From NCBI RefSeq assembly GCF_029318635.1, contig NZ_CP119676.1, forward strand, positions 512,614 through 576,613: DNA of 64,000 bases, read 5' to 3'. The notes under the pieces were generated by a model. That model was not told the origin of the DNA. It saw nothing but the letters and a program-made list of their open reading frames with translations, and made no database searches. How positions within the stretch are numbered: position 1 is the stretch's first letter; every line of letters begins with the position of its first letter. A program made the position numbers and the translations under genes. Of this stretch, positions 9,432 through 18,538 are shown one piece after another. The DNA is from Varunaivibrio sulfuroxidans. Lineage in GTDB: Bacteria; Pseudomonadota; Alphaproteobacteria; Rhodospirillales; Magnetovibrionaceae.

Positions 9432-9594
9432 AGTGTTTTAGGCGCCTCTCCGTGTTGATTTTTCTTCCTTGCGCCCTACCCCGGCGGCAAAGTGAAACGA
9501 TAGAACACCACGTGCCAAAAATCGAGCTCGATACCGCCGCCCAAGACGCCGTGCGACACCGCGTTGAAATGCTCGGCGTGAGCCCATTAGGTCG

Positions 9595-10314
9595 TCAAAA
9601 GCCACTCATGCATCGCCCTAGCCACTCACGCATCGCCCTATTGACGGCGTCGGGTTCTTCCAGCGGGGTGAGATGCCCAGATTCCGGAACCACCACAAGG
9701 TGCGCGTTGTCGCCAATCATATCGACGATCTCGCGGTGAATTTCCGGTGGCGCCAATTGGTCGTTTTGACCACACAAGACCAATGTCGGACAGTCGATAT
9801 CTTTCAGGAAAGGCCGTGAATCAAGGCGGTTCATAATGGCGTTTTGCTGACGCATGAACGAGAGCTTACCCACTCTTTCCGCCATTTCAAAAACCACGTC
9901 CCGCACGCCCGGCGCGTTAACATGGGATGGATGCACCAGATTGGGGAGCAATTTCGCCGTCACGCCACGAAATTCCCCCAATTCCGCCTCTTTCATCAGC
10001 GCCAGGCGGCGCGCCGTGATCTCGGGCGTGTCGGGCCGAGCACTGGTGTCAAGCAAGGCCAGACCGGCGACGCGATCGGGCTCTTGTCGCATGATTTCCA
10101 TCGCCACGTAGCCGCCCATGGATAATCCCGCAAGCGCGAATTTTTCAGGCGCCCGGCGCAAAACGGCGCGGGCCAAATCGGCCATATTGTCCTCCCGGGT
10201 TAAATCGGCGACCCGGGTAAAAGAAATATCGCCGAGGGCGTGGACCTGATGACGCCACAACATTTCATCGTTTAAAAGTCCGGGAAGAAGAATAAGGGTG
10301 GGGTTTTCGCTCAT
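9595..10314 (-). CDS. Alpha/beta-fold hydrolase
   Basis: 239 aa. Nucleophile elbow GLSMGGYVA at about residue 83-91, acid in LVLCGQNDQLAPPE, and His in VVPESGHLTPLEEP, giving a complete Ser-Asp-His triad. The substrate cannot be assigned. A 20-bp tandem duplication with one mismatch (9601-9620 and 9621-9640) lies inside the last codons. Because 20 is not a multiple of three, the last residues (GRCMSGF) come from a shifted copy of the same DNA, so the C-terminus has been altered recently. Confidence 0.85.
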   Translation of the reverse strand: MSENPTLILLPGLLNDEMLWRHQVHALGDISFTRVADLTREDNMADLARAVLRRAPEKFALAGLSMGGYVAMEIMRQEPDRVAGLALLDTSARPDTPEITARRLALMKEAELGEFRGVTAKLLPNLVHPSHVNAPGVRDVVFEMAERVGKLSFMRQQNAIMNRLDSRPFLKDIDCPTLVLCGQNDQLAPPEIHREIVDMIGDNAHLVVVPESGHLTPLEEPDAVNRAMREWLGRCMSGF

Positions 10315-10352
10315 GAGTCTCGATTTTCGACCTCTTTTAAAAAACGTTCAGT

Positions 10353-10745
10353 TCAATCCAATTCGTTAACGTCACGTTCGGCAAAAACCTCTTTGGCGGC
10401 GAAAATGCCGTTCAAGGCCGAAGGGAACCCCGCGTAGACAGCCATCTGTATCATGATTTCCACGATCTCCTGCCGGGAACAGCCGACATTCAGGGCGCCG
10501 TGAATATGCACTTTGAGCTGAGCAACGGCGTTGCCGAGCGCCGTCAAGGCCGCAACCGTCGCAATTTCGCGCGATTTCAGGTCCAGACCGGGACGGCTGT
10601 ATATCTCACCAAAAGGAAATTCAATAGTATACCTGGCCAAATCCGGCGCGATGTCCTTCAAGGCCTCAATCACGCGCTCGCCGGCGGCGCCGTCGATCTC
10701 TTTGAGTTTTTCCCAGCCGATGGCGTATAAATCCTTATCGGGCAT
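10353..10745 (-). CDS. Carboxymuconolactone decarboxylase family protein
   Basis: 130 aa from the ATG at 10745, preceded by AAAGGA at 7 bp; an upstream in-frame start lacks a ribosome-binding site. The segment REIATVAALTALGNAVAQLK and the following CSRQEIVEIMIQMAVYAGFP are the CMD/AhpD-like helical core. A single cysteine is seen instead of the CxxC of AhpD, so peroxidase activity is unlikely; a gamma-carboxymuconolactone decarboxylase-like role is possible. It is followed on the same strand by the alpha/beta hydrolase, a pairing that recalls the beta-ketoadipate enzymes, but no pathway is present. Confidence 0.83.
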   Translation of the reverse strand: MPDKDLYAIGWEKLKEIDGAAGERVIEALKDIAPDLARYTIEFPFGEIYSRPGLDLKSREIATVAALTALGNAVAQLKVHIHGALNVGCSRQEIVEIMIQMAVYAGFPSALNGIFAAKEVFAERDVNELD

Positions 10746-10807
10746 AATCGATCCTTTACGCAAAGAATGTATAAAGCGGCGCGCGACGCGTATATTTAGA
10801 ACGTATG

Positions 10808-11350
10808 TTATTTGATCAGCGCGCTTATTTGTTTGAATTTTTCAGATGCCGACGTTCTCAACCATTCGAAAAGCACCATCTCGACGCTGACGATCCGGCA
10901 CCCGGCCTGACGCATTCGCGCGATCCCGAGACGATGGTTTCGCGCAGTTCGCGATCCCGTCGCATCGGCGACTACGAATACCTCCACATCCCGCGCACGT
11001 AGATCAAGCGCCGTTTGCAGGACGCAGACATGCGCCTCGATCCCACTAAGCACGACCTGAGTGCGGTCGAACGCGCCCAAACGTTCGACGAAGGGGGCGC
11101 AGGCCAGACATGAAAATGAATTCTTCTCGATGATATCCTTCGCCGGGATGTGGGGGCGCAAATCCTCGACGGTAGGGCCTATTCCCCGTGGATACTGTTC
11201 CGACGCCAGCACCGGCGCACCCAAGATCGAAGCCCCTCGCGTCAAGATCGCCAATTGCGCGCGCACCGCACCCGGCGCCGACATCGCCGGCAACAGCCTT
11301 TCTTGAACGTCAACGACCACCAAAAGGCTTTGCGCAATGTCCAGCAGCAC
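10808..11350 (-). CDS. Isochorismatase-family cysteine hydrolase
   Basis: 180 aa from a GTG at 11350 preceded by GGGAG at about 7 bp; a TTG 11 codons upstream is possible but lacks support. Rossmann-like hydrolase core: VVVDVQERLLPAM with the catalytic Asp, a lysine in DIIEKNSFSC, and the cis-peptide/Cys motif VVLSGIEAHVCVLQTALDL. This matches the YcaC/nicotinamidase-like branch. The physiological substrate is unknown. Confidence 0.85.
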   Translation of the reverse strand: MLLDIAQSLLVVVDVQERLLPAMSAPGAVRAQLAILTRGASILGAPVLASEQYPRGIGPTVEDLRPHIPAKDIIEKNSFSCLACAPFVERLGAFDRTQVVLSGIEAHVCVLQTALDLRARDVEVFVVADATGSRTARNHRLGIARMRQAGCRIVSVEMVLFEWLRTSASEKFKQISALIK

Positions 11351-11441
11351 CGAGATCTCCCATAAACAACGTTCCCCCCGCAAAGATTAAAGGCTCGCAT
11401 CGGGAAAGAACATCAAGCCCAGAGCACACCTATTCCACCTT

Positions 11442-11485
11442 CCCTGAGTTGCGATCTCTCCGGCCCTGAGTTGCGATCTCTCCGG
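11442..11485. repeat. 22-bp direct repeat, two copies
   Basis: Two exact tandem copies of CCCTGAGTTGCGATCTCTCC plus GG, lying about 140 bp upstream of the helicase start codon. Another tandem array with the same 22-bp period but a different unit lies at 34765-34830, and a degenerate relative (CTGAGTTGCG then CTGAATTCC) occurs near 32735-32755. No gene is interrupted. Confidence 0.8.
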
Positions 11486-11623
11486 GCGCCCCGCCTAAGG
11501 ATCATCCCGGCGTCGGCATTGACATCAGCGGCGGAAAGTCTAATTATCCCGCTGCAGTTCTTTTTTTCAATAAATATTCCCGTGCACCGCCTTTGGCGCG
11601 AACGGGGGGACAAACAAAACCAT

Positions 11624-13189
11624 ATGAATTTTACCGAACTAGGACTTGGCGATAACGTTCTGCGCGCTGTCGATGACGCCGGATATGTCAGGCCGACCCC
11701 CATTCAAGAGCAGGCTATTCCCACCGTCCTCATGGGCCGCGACATTCTTGGTTGCGCCCAGACGGGAACCGGCAAGACCGCATCGTTCACCCTGCCCATG
11801 ATCGACATTCTCGCCAATGGCCGAGCCAAGGCGCGCATGCCGCGCTCGCTGATCTTGGAGCCAACACGCGAGTTGGCGTCGCAGGTCGCTGAAAACTTCG
11901 ACATTTACGGCAAGTACCACAAACTCAACAAGGCGTTGCTGATCGGCGGCACCAATATGCGCGAACAGCAAACGGTCCTCGATCGGGGGGCGGATGTTCT
12001 GATCGCCACGCCGGGGCGCCTGCTCGACATGTTCGAGCGCGGCCATCTTTTGATGAACGACGTCAAAATTCTGGTTATCGACGAGGCCGACCGGATGCTC
12101 GATATGGGCTTTATCCCCGATGTCGAAAAAATCGTATCCTTGCTGTCGCCGATCCGACAAACGCTGTTTTTCTCTGCGACGCTGGCCCCGGCCATTCGCA
12201 AACTGGCCGACAAATTCCTCCTCAATCCCAAGGAAATCACCGTGGCTCCCCTGACGTCGGCGGCGGAGACCGTGACTCAAGGATTGCTGGTCGTCCCCCA
12301 TATGGACGGCAAGCGCCCCGGAGGGGGAATGAAGGAAAAACGCGCGGCGTTGCGCGAATTTATCGCCCGAGAAAACGTTTCCGATTCGATTATTTTCTGC
12401 AACCGCAAGCGCGATATCTCCGTCCTTTTTAGGTCGATGCAGAAGCGCGGATACAGCGTCGGTCAGTTGCACGGTGACATGTCGCAGCCGGCGCGCATGG
12501 AAATGCTGCGCGATTTCAAAGATAAAAAATTCACCCACTTGATTTGCTCGGACGTCGCCGCGCGCGGCCTGGATATCCCGGCGCTCAGCCATGTTTTCAA
12601 TTTCGACGTTCCGACCCACGCCGAAGATTATGTTCACCGGATCGGGCGAACGGGCCGGGCCGGCCTCAAGGGCCACGCCTATACGATCGCGGTTCCCCAA
12701 GACGCTAAGTACATCGCCGAAATCGAAAAGCTGATTGGCCGGGAAATTCCCCGCATCACTCTGGAAGGCGTCACGGAAACATCCCTTGATTCTGCGGCCA
12801 AACGCCCATCGCGTGGCCACGAACCGCAAAAATCGTCCCCGCGGGATGCCGCCTCGGCGAATTCGGAGGAACCCGGCTCCGAGAACGCGCCGAAAAAACG
12901 CCGTCGGCGGCGCAGTTCTAAACGCGCCGATACCTCCAGCGGAGAGTCCGGTGCGATCAAAACGACGGAGTCTCCCACTCGGGACGCAACGACAACGCCC
13001 CCCAAAGACACGCCCAAAGCTAAACAAGCGCCCCGGACGCAGGCGACGAAATCTCGGGGTGGCGCAGGCCGAAGCGGGGCAGACGATGTACCCGCGCGCA
13101 ACCATGATCATCTTCCCGCTTTTTTAACCCGACCGATTTCGACAACCGTGAAGAAGAAAAAGAAAAAACCGGCCGCGCCGCAAGGGTGA
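11624..13189 (+). CDS. rhlE: DEAD-box ATP-dependent RNA helicase (RhlE-like)
   Basis: 521 aa from the ATG at 11624; an in-frame upstream start lies across the 22-bp repeats and would add a non-homologous leader. All motifs are present: Q motif (PTPIQEQAIP), motif I AQTGTGKT, PTREL, TPGRLLD, DEAD in VIDEADRMLDMGF, SAT, ARGLDIPAL and HRIGRTGRAG. After about residue 390 the protein becomes a low-complexity Lys/Arg/Ser/Pro tail with KKRRRRRSSK and a final KKKKKK tract, probably an RNA-binding extension. Role: RNA unwinding in ribosome assembly, decay or cold response. The choice among RhlE-type paralogues is tentative. Confidence 0.93.
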   Translation: MNFTELGLGDNVLRAVDDAGYVRPTPIQEQAIPTVLMGRDILGCAQTGTGKTASFTLPMIDILANGRAKARMPRSLILEPTRELASQVAENFDIYGKYHKLNKALLIGGTNMREQQTVLDRGADVLIATPGRLLDMFERGHLLMNDVKILVIDEADRMLDMGFIPDVEKIVSLLSPIRQTLFFSATLAPAIRKLADKFLLNPKEITVAPLTSAAETVTQGLLVVPHMDGKRPGGGMKEKRAALREFIARENVSDSIIFCNRKRDISVLFRSMQKRGYSVGQLHGDMSQPARMEMLRDFKDKKFTHLICSDVAARGLDIPALSHVFNFDVPTHAEDYVHRIGRTGRAGLKGHAYTIAVPQDAKYIAEIEKLIGREIPRITLEGVTETSLDSAAKRPSRGHEPQKSSPRDAASANSEEPGSENAPKKRRRRRSSKRADTSSGESGAIKTTESPTRDATTTPPKDTPKAKQAPRTQATKSRGGAGRSGADDVPARNHDHLPAFLTRPISTTVKKKKKKPAAPQG

Positions 13190-13494
13190 CGTTGAGACGC
13201 CGGGGGACGCACCAGCCCTCCGATTGGTGGCTTCTTTGTGCTTCCGGCGCTTTTTTCGTTCTTTTTCCGCCCTATCTTCGATCCTGTTTTTTGGGGCGCC
13301 TTTTTTTCATCTTCACCACCGACGAAAAAAAAAGAAATCCGATCGTTTTTTTATTGCCAAAAAAAACTTTTCCGCGTATTCCACATTTCCTCAATGACGC
13401 ACACGCACGTGCCGCTGGCCCTTGGTGGTTTATGTAACGACGAACGCGTCCTTTTTGGTTTCCCCGGCAAGGCCGGACTAGAAGGGGTGTGACG
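13190..13494. other. Intergenic leader of ornithine decarboxylase
   Basis: 305 bp between the helicase and ornithine decarboxylase. It is rich in T-runs then A-runs (13250-13375) and should be flexible or terminate helicase transcription, though I could not draw one clean hairpin. A 32-codon ORF at 13394-13492 starts MTHTHVPLALGGL and ends with TGA 2 bp before the decarboxylase ATG; it could be a regulatory leader peptide. Polyamine genes in alphaproteobacteria often have structured leaders. Confidence 0.4.
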
Positions 13495-14748
13495 ATGTTT
13501 GCTACTGAACAGGGGCGCGATGCCCTATTGCTGCGTACAACCGTTTCCAAAAAAACGCCTATTTCCCTGGTGCCCGACCCTGTTGAAGGGGTGCGCCTCC
13601 CTGAGGAACAGGGCGGCCTTCCGCCCCGGATCGCCGAATATTTGGCGCGCCACGAAGTGCCCTCGCCCTGTCTGATCGTGGACGTGGACATCATCGAACA
13701 CAACTACGTCTCGCTCAACCGGGCATTGCCGTTGGCCAAAATCTATTACGCGGTCAAAGCCAACCCGGCGCGCGAGGTCGTCGCCCGTTTGGCGGCCCTG
13801 GGATCGCACTTCGACACCGCCAGCCCCAATGAGATCGATCTGTGTCTGGAACTCGGCGTCCCGGCATCGCGTGTTTCCTATGGGAATACGATCAAAAAAC
13901 AGGCCGACATCGCTTCGGCGTATACCAAAGGCGTGCGCCTGTTCGCCTTTGACAGCGCCGAAGAATTGGAAAAAATCGCTCACGTCGCCCCTGACGCCAG
14001 CGTGTATTGCCGCGTTCTGATGCTATGCGCCGGCGCCGAATGGCCGCTGTCGCGTAAATTCGGCTGCACCCTCGAAATGGCGCGCGACCTTCTGCGCAAG
14101 GCCCGCGACCTGGGATTGGATCCTTATGGGGTTTCCTTTCACGTCGGTTCCCAGCAGACCGACCTTCACCAATGGGATATCGCCTTGGGCCAGACGGCCG
14201 ACCTTTTCGCCCAGTTGAAAAGTGACGGAATCGAGCTGCGCATGCTTAACCTGGGGGGTGGATTTCCCGCGCGTTATCGCGCACGGGTAAACCCCGTCGA
14301 GGCCTATGCCGAGGCGGTAAAAATAGCCCTGGTACGGCGTTTCGGTCATGATATTCCCGAAATTATCATCGAACCGGGGCGGTCCATCGCGGGTGACAGT
14401 GGCGTTATCCAGGCCGAAGTGGTGCTCACCGCCCACAAGGGCGACGAAGACGGGCGACGATGGGTGTATCTGGACATCGGGAAATTTTCCGGCCTCGCCG
14501 AAACCATGGACGAAGCGATTAAATATCGCTTCATGACCCCCCATGACGGCGGGGAAACCGTCCCCGTCGTGATCGCCGGCCCGACCTGCGACAGCGCCGA
14601 CATCCTGTACGAAAAGACCCCGTACCGGATGCCCGCCCGCCTGAAAGCCGGCGACAAGGTTCTGATCCTCTCGACGGGGGCATACACCACCACGTATTCC
14701 GCAGTGAATTTCAATGGCTTCGCGCCGCTTGAAACGATCTGCATATAG
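13495..14748 (+). CDS. Ornithine/lysine decarboxylase, PLP fold type III
   Basis: 417 aa. It decarboxylates ornithine to putrescine (some alphaproteobacterial members also act on lysine). PLP lysine is Lys88 in YYAVKANP; FHVGSQQ and GGGFPARY bind the cofactor phosphate; IIEPGRSI is the EPGR motif; the catalytic Cys365 lies in GPTCDSADIL. The length and motifs fit the eukaryote-like ODC/lysine-ornithine group rather than arginine or diaminopimelate decarboxylase. ATG 13495 is favoured over GTG 13489 because GAAGGGG is at better spacing. The acetyltransferase gene follows 10 bp downstream. Confidence 0.92.
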   Translation: MFATEQGRDALLLRTTVSKKTPISLVPDPVEGVRLPEEQGGLPPRIAEYLARHEVPSPCLIVDVDIIEHNYVSLNRALPLAKIYYAVKANPAREVVARLAALGSHFDTASPNEIDLCLELGVPASRVSYGNTIKKQADIASAYTKGVRLFAFDSAEELEKIAHVAPDASVYCRVLMLCAGAEWPLSRKFGCTLEMARDLLRKARDLGLDPYGVSFHVGSQQTDLHQWDIALGQTADLFAQLKSDGIELRMLNLGGGFPARYRARVNPVEAYAEAVKIALVRRFGHDIPEIIIEPGRSIAGDSGVIQAEVVLTAHKGDEDGRRWVYLDIGKFSGLAETMDEAIKYRFMTPHDGGETVPVVIAGPTCDSADILYEKTPYRMPARLKAGDKVLILSTGAYTTTYSAVNFNGFAPLETICI

Positions 14749-14758
14749 GACCGCCGCG

Positions 14759-15367
14759 ATGAACGCTCTTTTGCATGTTGTCCCTGAAAGCGGGACCGAC
14801 GACACCGTCGTGATTCAAACCGAGAAAGCGCACCACACCTCCGATGTGGATATGCTGGTGCATGCTCGTTTCGGACAAGACCGCCTCAAAAAAACCGTGT
14901 ATCGCCTGCGCGAGAACACCGCGCCTCTTGGCGATCTTAGCCTCGTCGCCATGCGCCGTGGCCAGTTGGTCGGCACGTTGCGGTTTTGGCCGATCCGTAT
15001 CGGCGCACAAATACCGGCTCTATTGCTTGGCCCACTGGCGGTCGCCAGCGCGTACCAGGGGCTGGGCATCGCCACCCGATTGATGCACCGTGGCCTTGCC
15101 CGCGCCCAGGATCACGGTCACGAGATCGTCGTTCTGGTCGGCGACGAGCCTTATTACCGGCGGTTCGGGTTTCGTCGCGACTTGGCGCGGGACCTCGCCC
15201 TGCCCGGCCCCGTCGCTCTTGAGCGCTTCCTCGCCCGGGAACTCGTCCCCGACGCCTTACGCGGCGTCGGTGGCATGATCGAGGCCCCGCGCGACGCCAC
15301 CATCACCCAACCCTTCTTGGTCTCGGGAAATGGCGCGCATAACGGCCGGGATTGGTTCGGCGTATAG
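14759..15367 (+). CDS. GNAT-family N-acetyltransferase (YhbS-like)
   Basis: 202 aa starting at ATG 14759, just after the decarboxylase stop; an upstream ATG would overlap that gene. The acetyl-CoA site is seen as LLLGPLAVASAYQGLGIATRLM (Q-x-x-G-x-G/A near residue 100), followed by VLVGDEPYYRRFGF. YhbS-like acetyltransferases commonly follow ornithine decarboxylase in alphaproteobacteria, so a polyamine substrate is possible, but nothing in the sequence proves it. Confidence 0.85.
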   Translation: MNALLHVVPESGTDDTVVIQTEKAHHTSDVDMLVHARFGQDRLKKTVYRLRENTAPLGDLSLVAMRRGQLVGTLRFWPIRIGAQIPALLLGPLAVASAYQGLGIATRLMHRGLARAQDHGHEIVVLVGDEPYYRRFGFRRDLARDLALPGPVALERFLARELVPDALRGVGGMIEAPRDATITQPFLVSGNGAHNGRDWFGV

Positions 15368-15570
15368 TCGCCCACCAATTACGGAATTGCGAAACACAAA
15401 CCGATGACACGCGACCCCGCGTCCATGAAGGCGCGGGGTCGTTCGCGTTGGCCGTTAACCTTAACCCGCCAAACGAAAGACAACCACGATCATACCGCGT
15501 TCCTGGTCATACCGCGTTTTTCGGAGACTGAAATTTTGAGGGAAACAATGAGACGGCGGAAGAAAAATGA

Positions 15571-15648
15571 TGGGGTGGCTGATGGGATTCGAACCCACGA
15601 CCTCCGCGACCACAACGCGGCGCTCTAACCAACTGAGCTACAGCCACC
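15571..15648 (-). tRNA. tRNA-His (GTG anticodon)
   Basis: Read on the minus strand it begins GGTGGCTGTAGCTCAGTTGG, with the extra G at position -1 typical of tRNA-His encoded at 15648. The anticodon loop is TTGTGGT, anticodon GTG. The T-arm GGGTTCGAATCCC and the acceptor stem (GTGGCTG pairing with CAGCCAC) are intact and the 3' CCA is encoded (15571-15573). Confidence 0.97.
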
Positions 15649-15896
15649 ATATTCCCGTTGCCGTGAATACGGCACCTAAGTAGACGGATCGCCTCGCCCC
15701 GTCAAGCTGTCGCGTGCGCCACCGTTAAAAAAATATTGCGTCAGACCTCGCTCGACAAATCACTGTCTTGTGAACCCGGCGGATTAGGAAATTATGATAG
15801 TCTGCGCGAGCAATTGGCTGAATTAAGGTTCTTCCAAGGCGGGACCTTCCATTGACGTGTCAAAATTAGGGATCCCTGGAGAAACGGAGGGATACG

Positions 15897-16532
15897 ATGG
15901 AAACAAAAGAAATGAAATTGATAACGTCACAACACTCTTCCGCCGCGCTGAGCGTGATCCTCTCCATCGTCGTTTTCGCCTTGACTTTAGGTCTCGCACC
16001 GTCGCCGACACGGGCCGCCCCCGCCGCCCCCGAAGCGATGAAAATGATCGACGGTATCCACGTCGAGTCCTGGATGGTTTCCCCGGACAAAAACATTGAT
16101 CTGGCCCAAGCCCTGAAGGCGGCGAGCCTGGCAGGTAAGATCTTCGTCGTTCTCTACGAGCAGCCTGGTTGTCCCTTTTGCGCCCGTCTGCACAAGGAAG
16201 ACTTTCGTGACCCCAAAATCGTCGATCTGATGAAGCGCAAGTTCAGCGTGGTGCAGGTCGATATGCGGTCCGACAGAACCATGCGCGACTTTACCGGGAC
16301 GACGCTCAGTCAGCACGATTTTTCGGCGCGAAATCGGGTTAACGGCACACCGACAACCATTTTTTATGCGCCCGATGCTTCCGAGATTTACCGAATGCCG
16401 GGTTTCCTACCGCCCCTTCATTATTTCGCGGCGCTGCAATACGTCAACAAGCACGGCCCCCAACAAGGATTGGGATTGCGTGCCTGGATACAAAAAAATT
16501 TGGACTTTCTGGAAAAATCCTACGGTTCGTAG
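15897..16532 (+). CDS. Periplasmic thioredoxin-like protein, SoxW family (paralogue 1)
   Basis: 211 aa with a signal peptide (hydrophobic residues about 17-35, cut near TRAAPA). The redox motif is Cys92-Pro-Phe-Cys95 in EQPGCPFCARLH and the cis-proline loop is NGTPTTIFY. GGAGGG lies 5 bp before the ATG. It resembles SoxW, which reduces periplasmic partners of the Sox system, and is a paralogue of the protein at 44689-45351, but lies about 24 kb from the sox genes. Expression with the following kinase is likely (10-bp gap). Confidence 0.85.
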   Translation: METKEMKLITSQHSSAALSVILSIVVFALTLGLAPSPTRAAPAAPEAMKMIDGIHVESWMVSPDKNIDLAQALKAASLAGKIFVVLYEQPGCPFCARLHKEDFRDPKIVDLMKRKFSVVQVDMRSDRTMRDFTGTTLSQHDFSARNRVNGTPTTIFYAPDASEIYRMPGFLPPLHYFAALQYVNKHGPQQGLGLRAWIQKNLDFLEKSYGS

Positions 16533-16542
16533 GTGCAGTGAA

Positions 16543-17070
16543 ATGCAAAAAATCGTAATTTTCGGCAATGCCGGGTCGGGGAAAACCACCCTAGCCCGCC
16601 ATTATGCAAACCATTATGGACTGGCACGCCTAGACCTGGACACCCTGGCTTGGACAGACGCCACGCCGCCGTCGCGCAAGGCGCTCTGCGATAGCGCCGA
16701 AGAAATAGAAACCTTCATCGCGCAAAATCGGAAGTGGGTCATCGAAGGCGTCTACGCGGGCCTTCTCGGCGTGGCGATCGTCCGGGCCGACCAGCTTTTT
16801 TTCATGAACCCTGGGGTCGAGGCCTGTGTCGCCAATTGCAAAAGCAGGCCGTGGGAGCCCCATAAATACAAAAGCGCCGCGCAGCAGGATAAAAATCTCG
16901 CCATGCTGATCGAATGGGTGCGTCGTTATCCGAACCGCCGCGACGAATATTCCCTGGCCGCGCACCGCGCCCTCTTCGATTCTTTTACGGGAGAAAAGAA
17001 AGAGGTGACGCGGAATGATGAAAATTTACCCTCGCCCCGCTCGGCTTTTAAGTCCCTCACCGTACGATGA
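16543..17070 (+). CDS. P-loop nucleotide kinase-like protein (adenylate/shikimate kinase fold)
   Basis: 175 aa. Walker A FGNAGSGKTTLARHYA begins at residue 6; LDLDTLAW and the WVIEGVYAG segment resemble FlaR/topology-modulation-type P-loop kinases. The substrate is unknown. It follows the SoxW-like gene after 10 bp, suggesting co-transcription, and converges with the methyltransferase, overlapping its 3' end by 45 bp. Confidence 0.75.
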   Translation: MQKIVIFGNAGSGKTTLARHYANHYGLARLDLDTLAWTDATPPSRKALCDSAEEIETFIAQNRKWVIEGVYAGLLGVAIVRADQLFFMNPGVEACVANCKSRPWEPHKYKSAAQQDKNLAMLIEWVRRYPNRRDEYSLAAHRALFDSFTGEKKEVTRNDENLPSPRSAFKSLTVR

Positions 17071-17742
17071 CGGAAGCGCCGGTTTTTCCACGACGAAAAC
17101 GAAGAAAGGCCATAGCGGCACGCCGATGTGTTCTTTAAAAATACACACACAACCGAGTTTCTCCAGGGTGGGTAAGACACGAACAGATCGACACCCCAGG
17201 GATATTGACGGGATATGCCAAACAAGGTCCTCGACTCGATCCGCCAACCATTTAACGACCGGGGCCTCGGGATCGGTGGAGTGTGCGACGCCTATGCGTC
17301 CCCCCGGTTTGGTGACGCGATACAGCTCCATGGCGCCCTTGGCGGGATCGTGCACCGGGCACATGCTGTATGTAGAAAGGACAACATCAAAGCTGTCGTC
17401 TTCGAACGGTAAATCGAGCATGTCGCCCCGTCGAAACGCGATCCGGGCCCGTACGTGGGTGCGCGCCGTTTTTTCTTTGGCGAGCGCCAACATTTCCTCG
17501 CTGGCGTCAAAGAATACGACTTTTCCAGATTCTCCGGCCTTGCCCGCCGCCAATATCCCGGTGGAACCCGTGCCCGCGCCACAGTCGAGGACCATGTCGC
17601 CACCGCCAACCGCCTTATCGACCAGGAGCTCGCGTCCACGCTGATCCGATCGCGCCGTAAAAAAAGAATGCTGAAAATCGTATCGCTTGGCGACATGGCC
17701 ATAGATGGTTTTTAGCTTTCCACTATCGAGCGCCTCTCTCAT
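17026..17742 (-). CDS. Class I SAM-dependent methyltransferase
   Basis: 238 aa from ATG 17742, preceded by GGAGG at 8 bp. SAM-binding motif I is VLDCGAGTGSTGIL, followed by VVFFDASEEMLALAKEK and the motif II/III region GDMLDLPFEDDSFDVVLSTY, as in UbiE/COQ5-like enzymes. The C-terminal half includes VTKPGGRIGVAH. The substrate is not identifiable. Its 3' end overlaps the convergent kinase gene. Confidence 0.85.
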   Translation of the reverse strand: MREALDSGKLKTIYGHVAKRYDFQHSFFTARSDQRGRELLVDKAVGGGDMVLDCGAGTGSTGILAAGKAGESGKVVFFDASEEMLALAKEKTARTHVRARIAFRRGDMLDLPFEDDSFDVVLSTYSMCPVHDPAKGAMELYRVTKPGGRIGVAHSTDPEAPVVKWLADRVEDLVWHIPSISLGCRSVRVLPTLEKLGCVCIFKEHIGVPLWPFFVFVVEKPALPSSYGEGLKSRAGRG

Positions 17743-17819
17743 TTCAAAAACCTCCACGCGAATGCGGCTTCGTGAGCATCATGCTTACACCGTTGGCGTA
17801 AAACATGGCGAGAGTATGG

Positions 17820-17871
17820 GAACGCCCCTTGAAGGGCCATGACGAACGCACCGTCAAGGGCGTTCGTTTTT
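17820..17871 (+). terminator. Inverted repeat with T-tract
   Basis: GAACGCCCCTTGA at 17820-17832 pairs with TCAAGGGCGTTC at 17854-17865, followed by five T on the plus strand. It resembles an intrinsic terminator reading rightward, though it lies between two minus-strand genes. It may stop antisense transcription or simply be a stable hairpin. Confidence 0.5.
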
Positions 17872-18538
17872 ACCACACCCCGGCCAACCATGCCGGGGCG
17901 CGCAGAACATACGGCTTTAAAAGGCTGAACGCGATCGTCCACATGACGATGGCGATGAGGCCGTCAAGAACGCGCCAGCTGATGGGTTTCGCGAACAATG
18001 GCGCTAGGCGGCCCGCGCCATAGCCCAGGGTATAAAACCAAACCATCGAGGCGAACGACGCGCCGAGCGCGAAGGCGACGCGTTCGGCCCCGACGTGACG
18101 TCCCGCGACCGATCCCAGCAAGACGACGGTATCCAGATAGACATGCGGGTTGAGATATGTCAGCGCCAGCGCCGTCGCGAGCGTGGCGCGCAGGGAGGGG
18201 GACTCGTTCTGGACGGCCGCCTTCAACACCCCGGGATGAAACGCCGCGCGCAGCGAGCGATAGCCATAGGCAATCAGAAATGCACCGCCCCCGAGCGAAG
18301 CGAGCACGAGCAAACCTTGGTGAGAAGACACCAAGGTCCCCATACCCCCCGCCCCCAAGGCGATCAACACCACGTCGGAGAGGAAACACACCGTGGCGAC
18401 GGCAAAAACATGGCGGCGTTTCAGCCCTTGGCGCAGAACAAACGCATTTTGTGCGCCGATGGCGACGATCAGGCCCGCGCCGAGAGCGAAACCTTCCAAC
18501 GCCGGGCTTACAAACGGGCTCGAAAAAGACACCATCAC
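17870..18538 (-). CDS. LysE/ArgO-family amino-acid exporter
   Basis: 222 aa with about six membrane helices. The N-terminal signature GFALGAGLIVAIGAQNAFVLRQGL is that of LysE/ArgO, which exports lysine or arginine. LALTYLNPHVYLDTVVLLGS in the middle is also conserved. The start overlaps the stop of the upstream aminotransferase by 4 bp. No divergent LysG/ArgP regulator is seen beside it. Confidence 0.9.
   Translation of the reverse strand: MMVSFSSPFVSPALEGFALGAGLIVAIGAQNAFVLRQGLKRRHVFAVATVCFLSDVVLIALGAGGMGTLVSSHQGLLVLASLGGGAFLIAYGYRSLRAAFHPGVLKAAVQNESPSLRATLATALALTYLNPHVYLDTVVLLGSVAGRHVGAERVAFALGASFASMVWFYTLGYGAGRLAPLFAKPISWRVLDGLIAIVMWTIAFSLLKPYVLRAPAWLAGVW

Noticed and set aside
11639-13111. 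A 490-aa minus-strand ORF opposite the DEAD-box helicase
   Set aside because: It is antisense to a gene with all helicase motifs and has no recognisable domain; the frame is open only because of the GC-rich third positions on the other strand.
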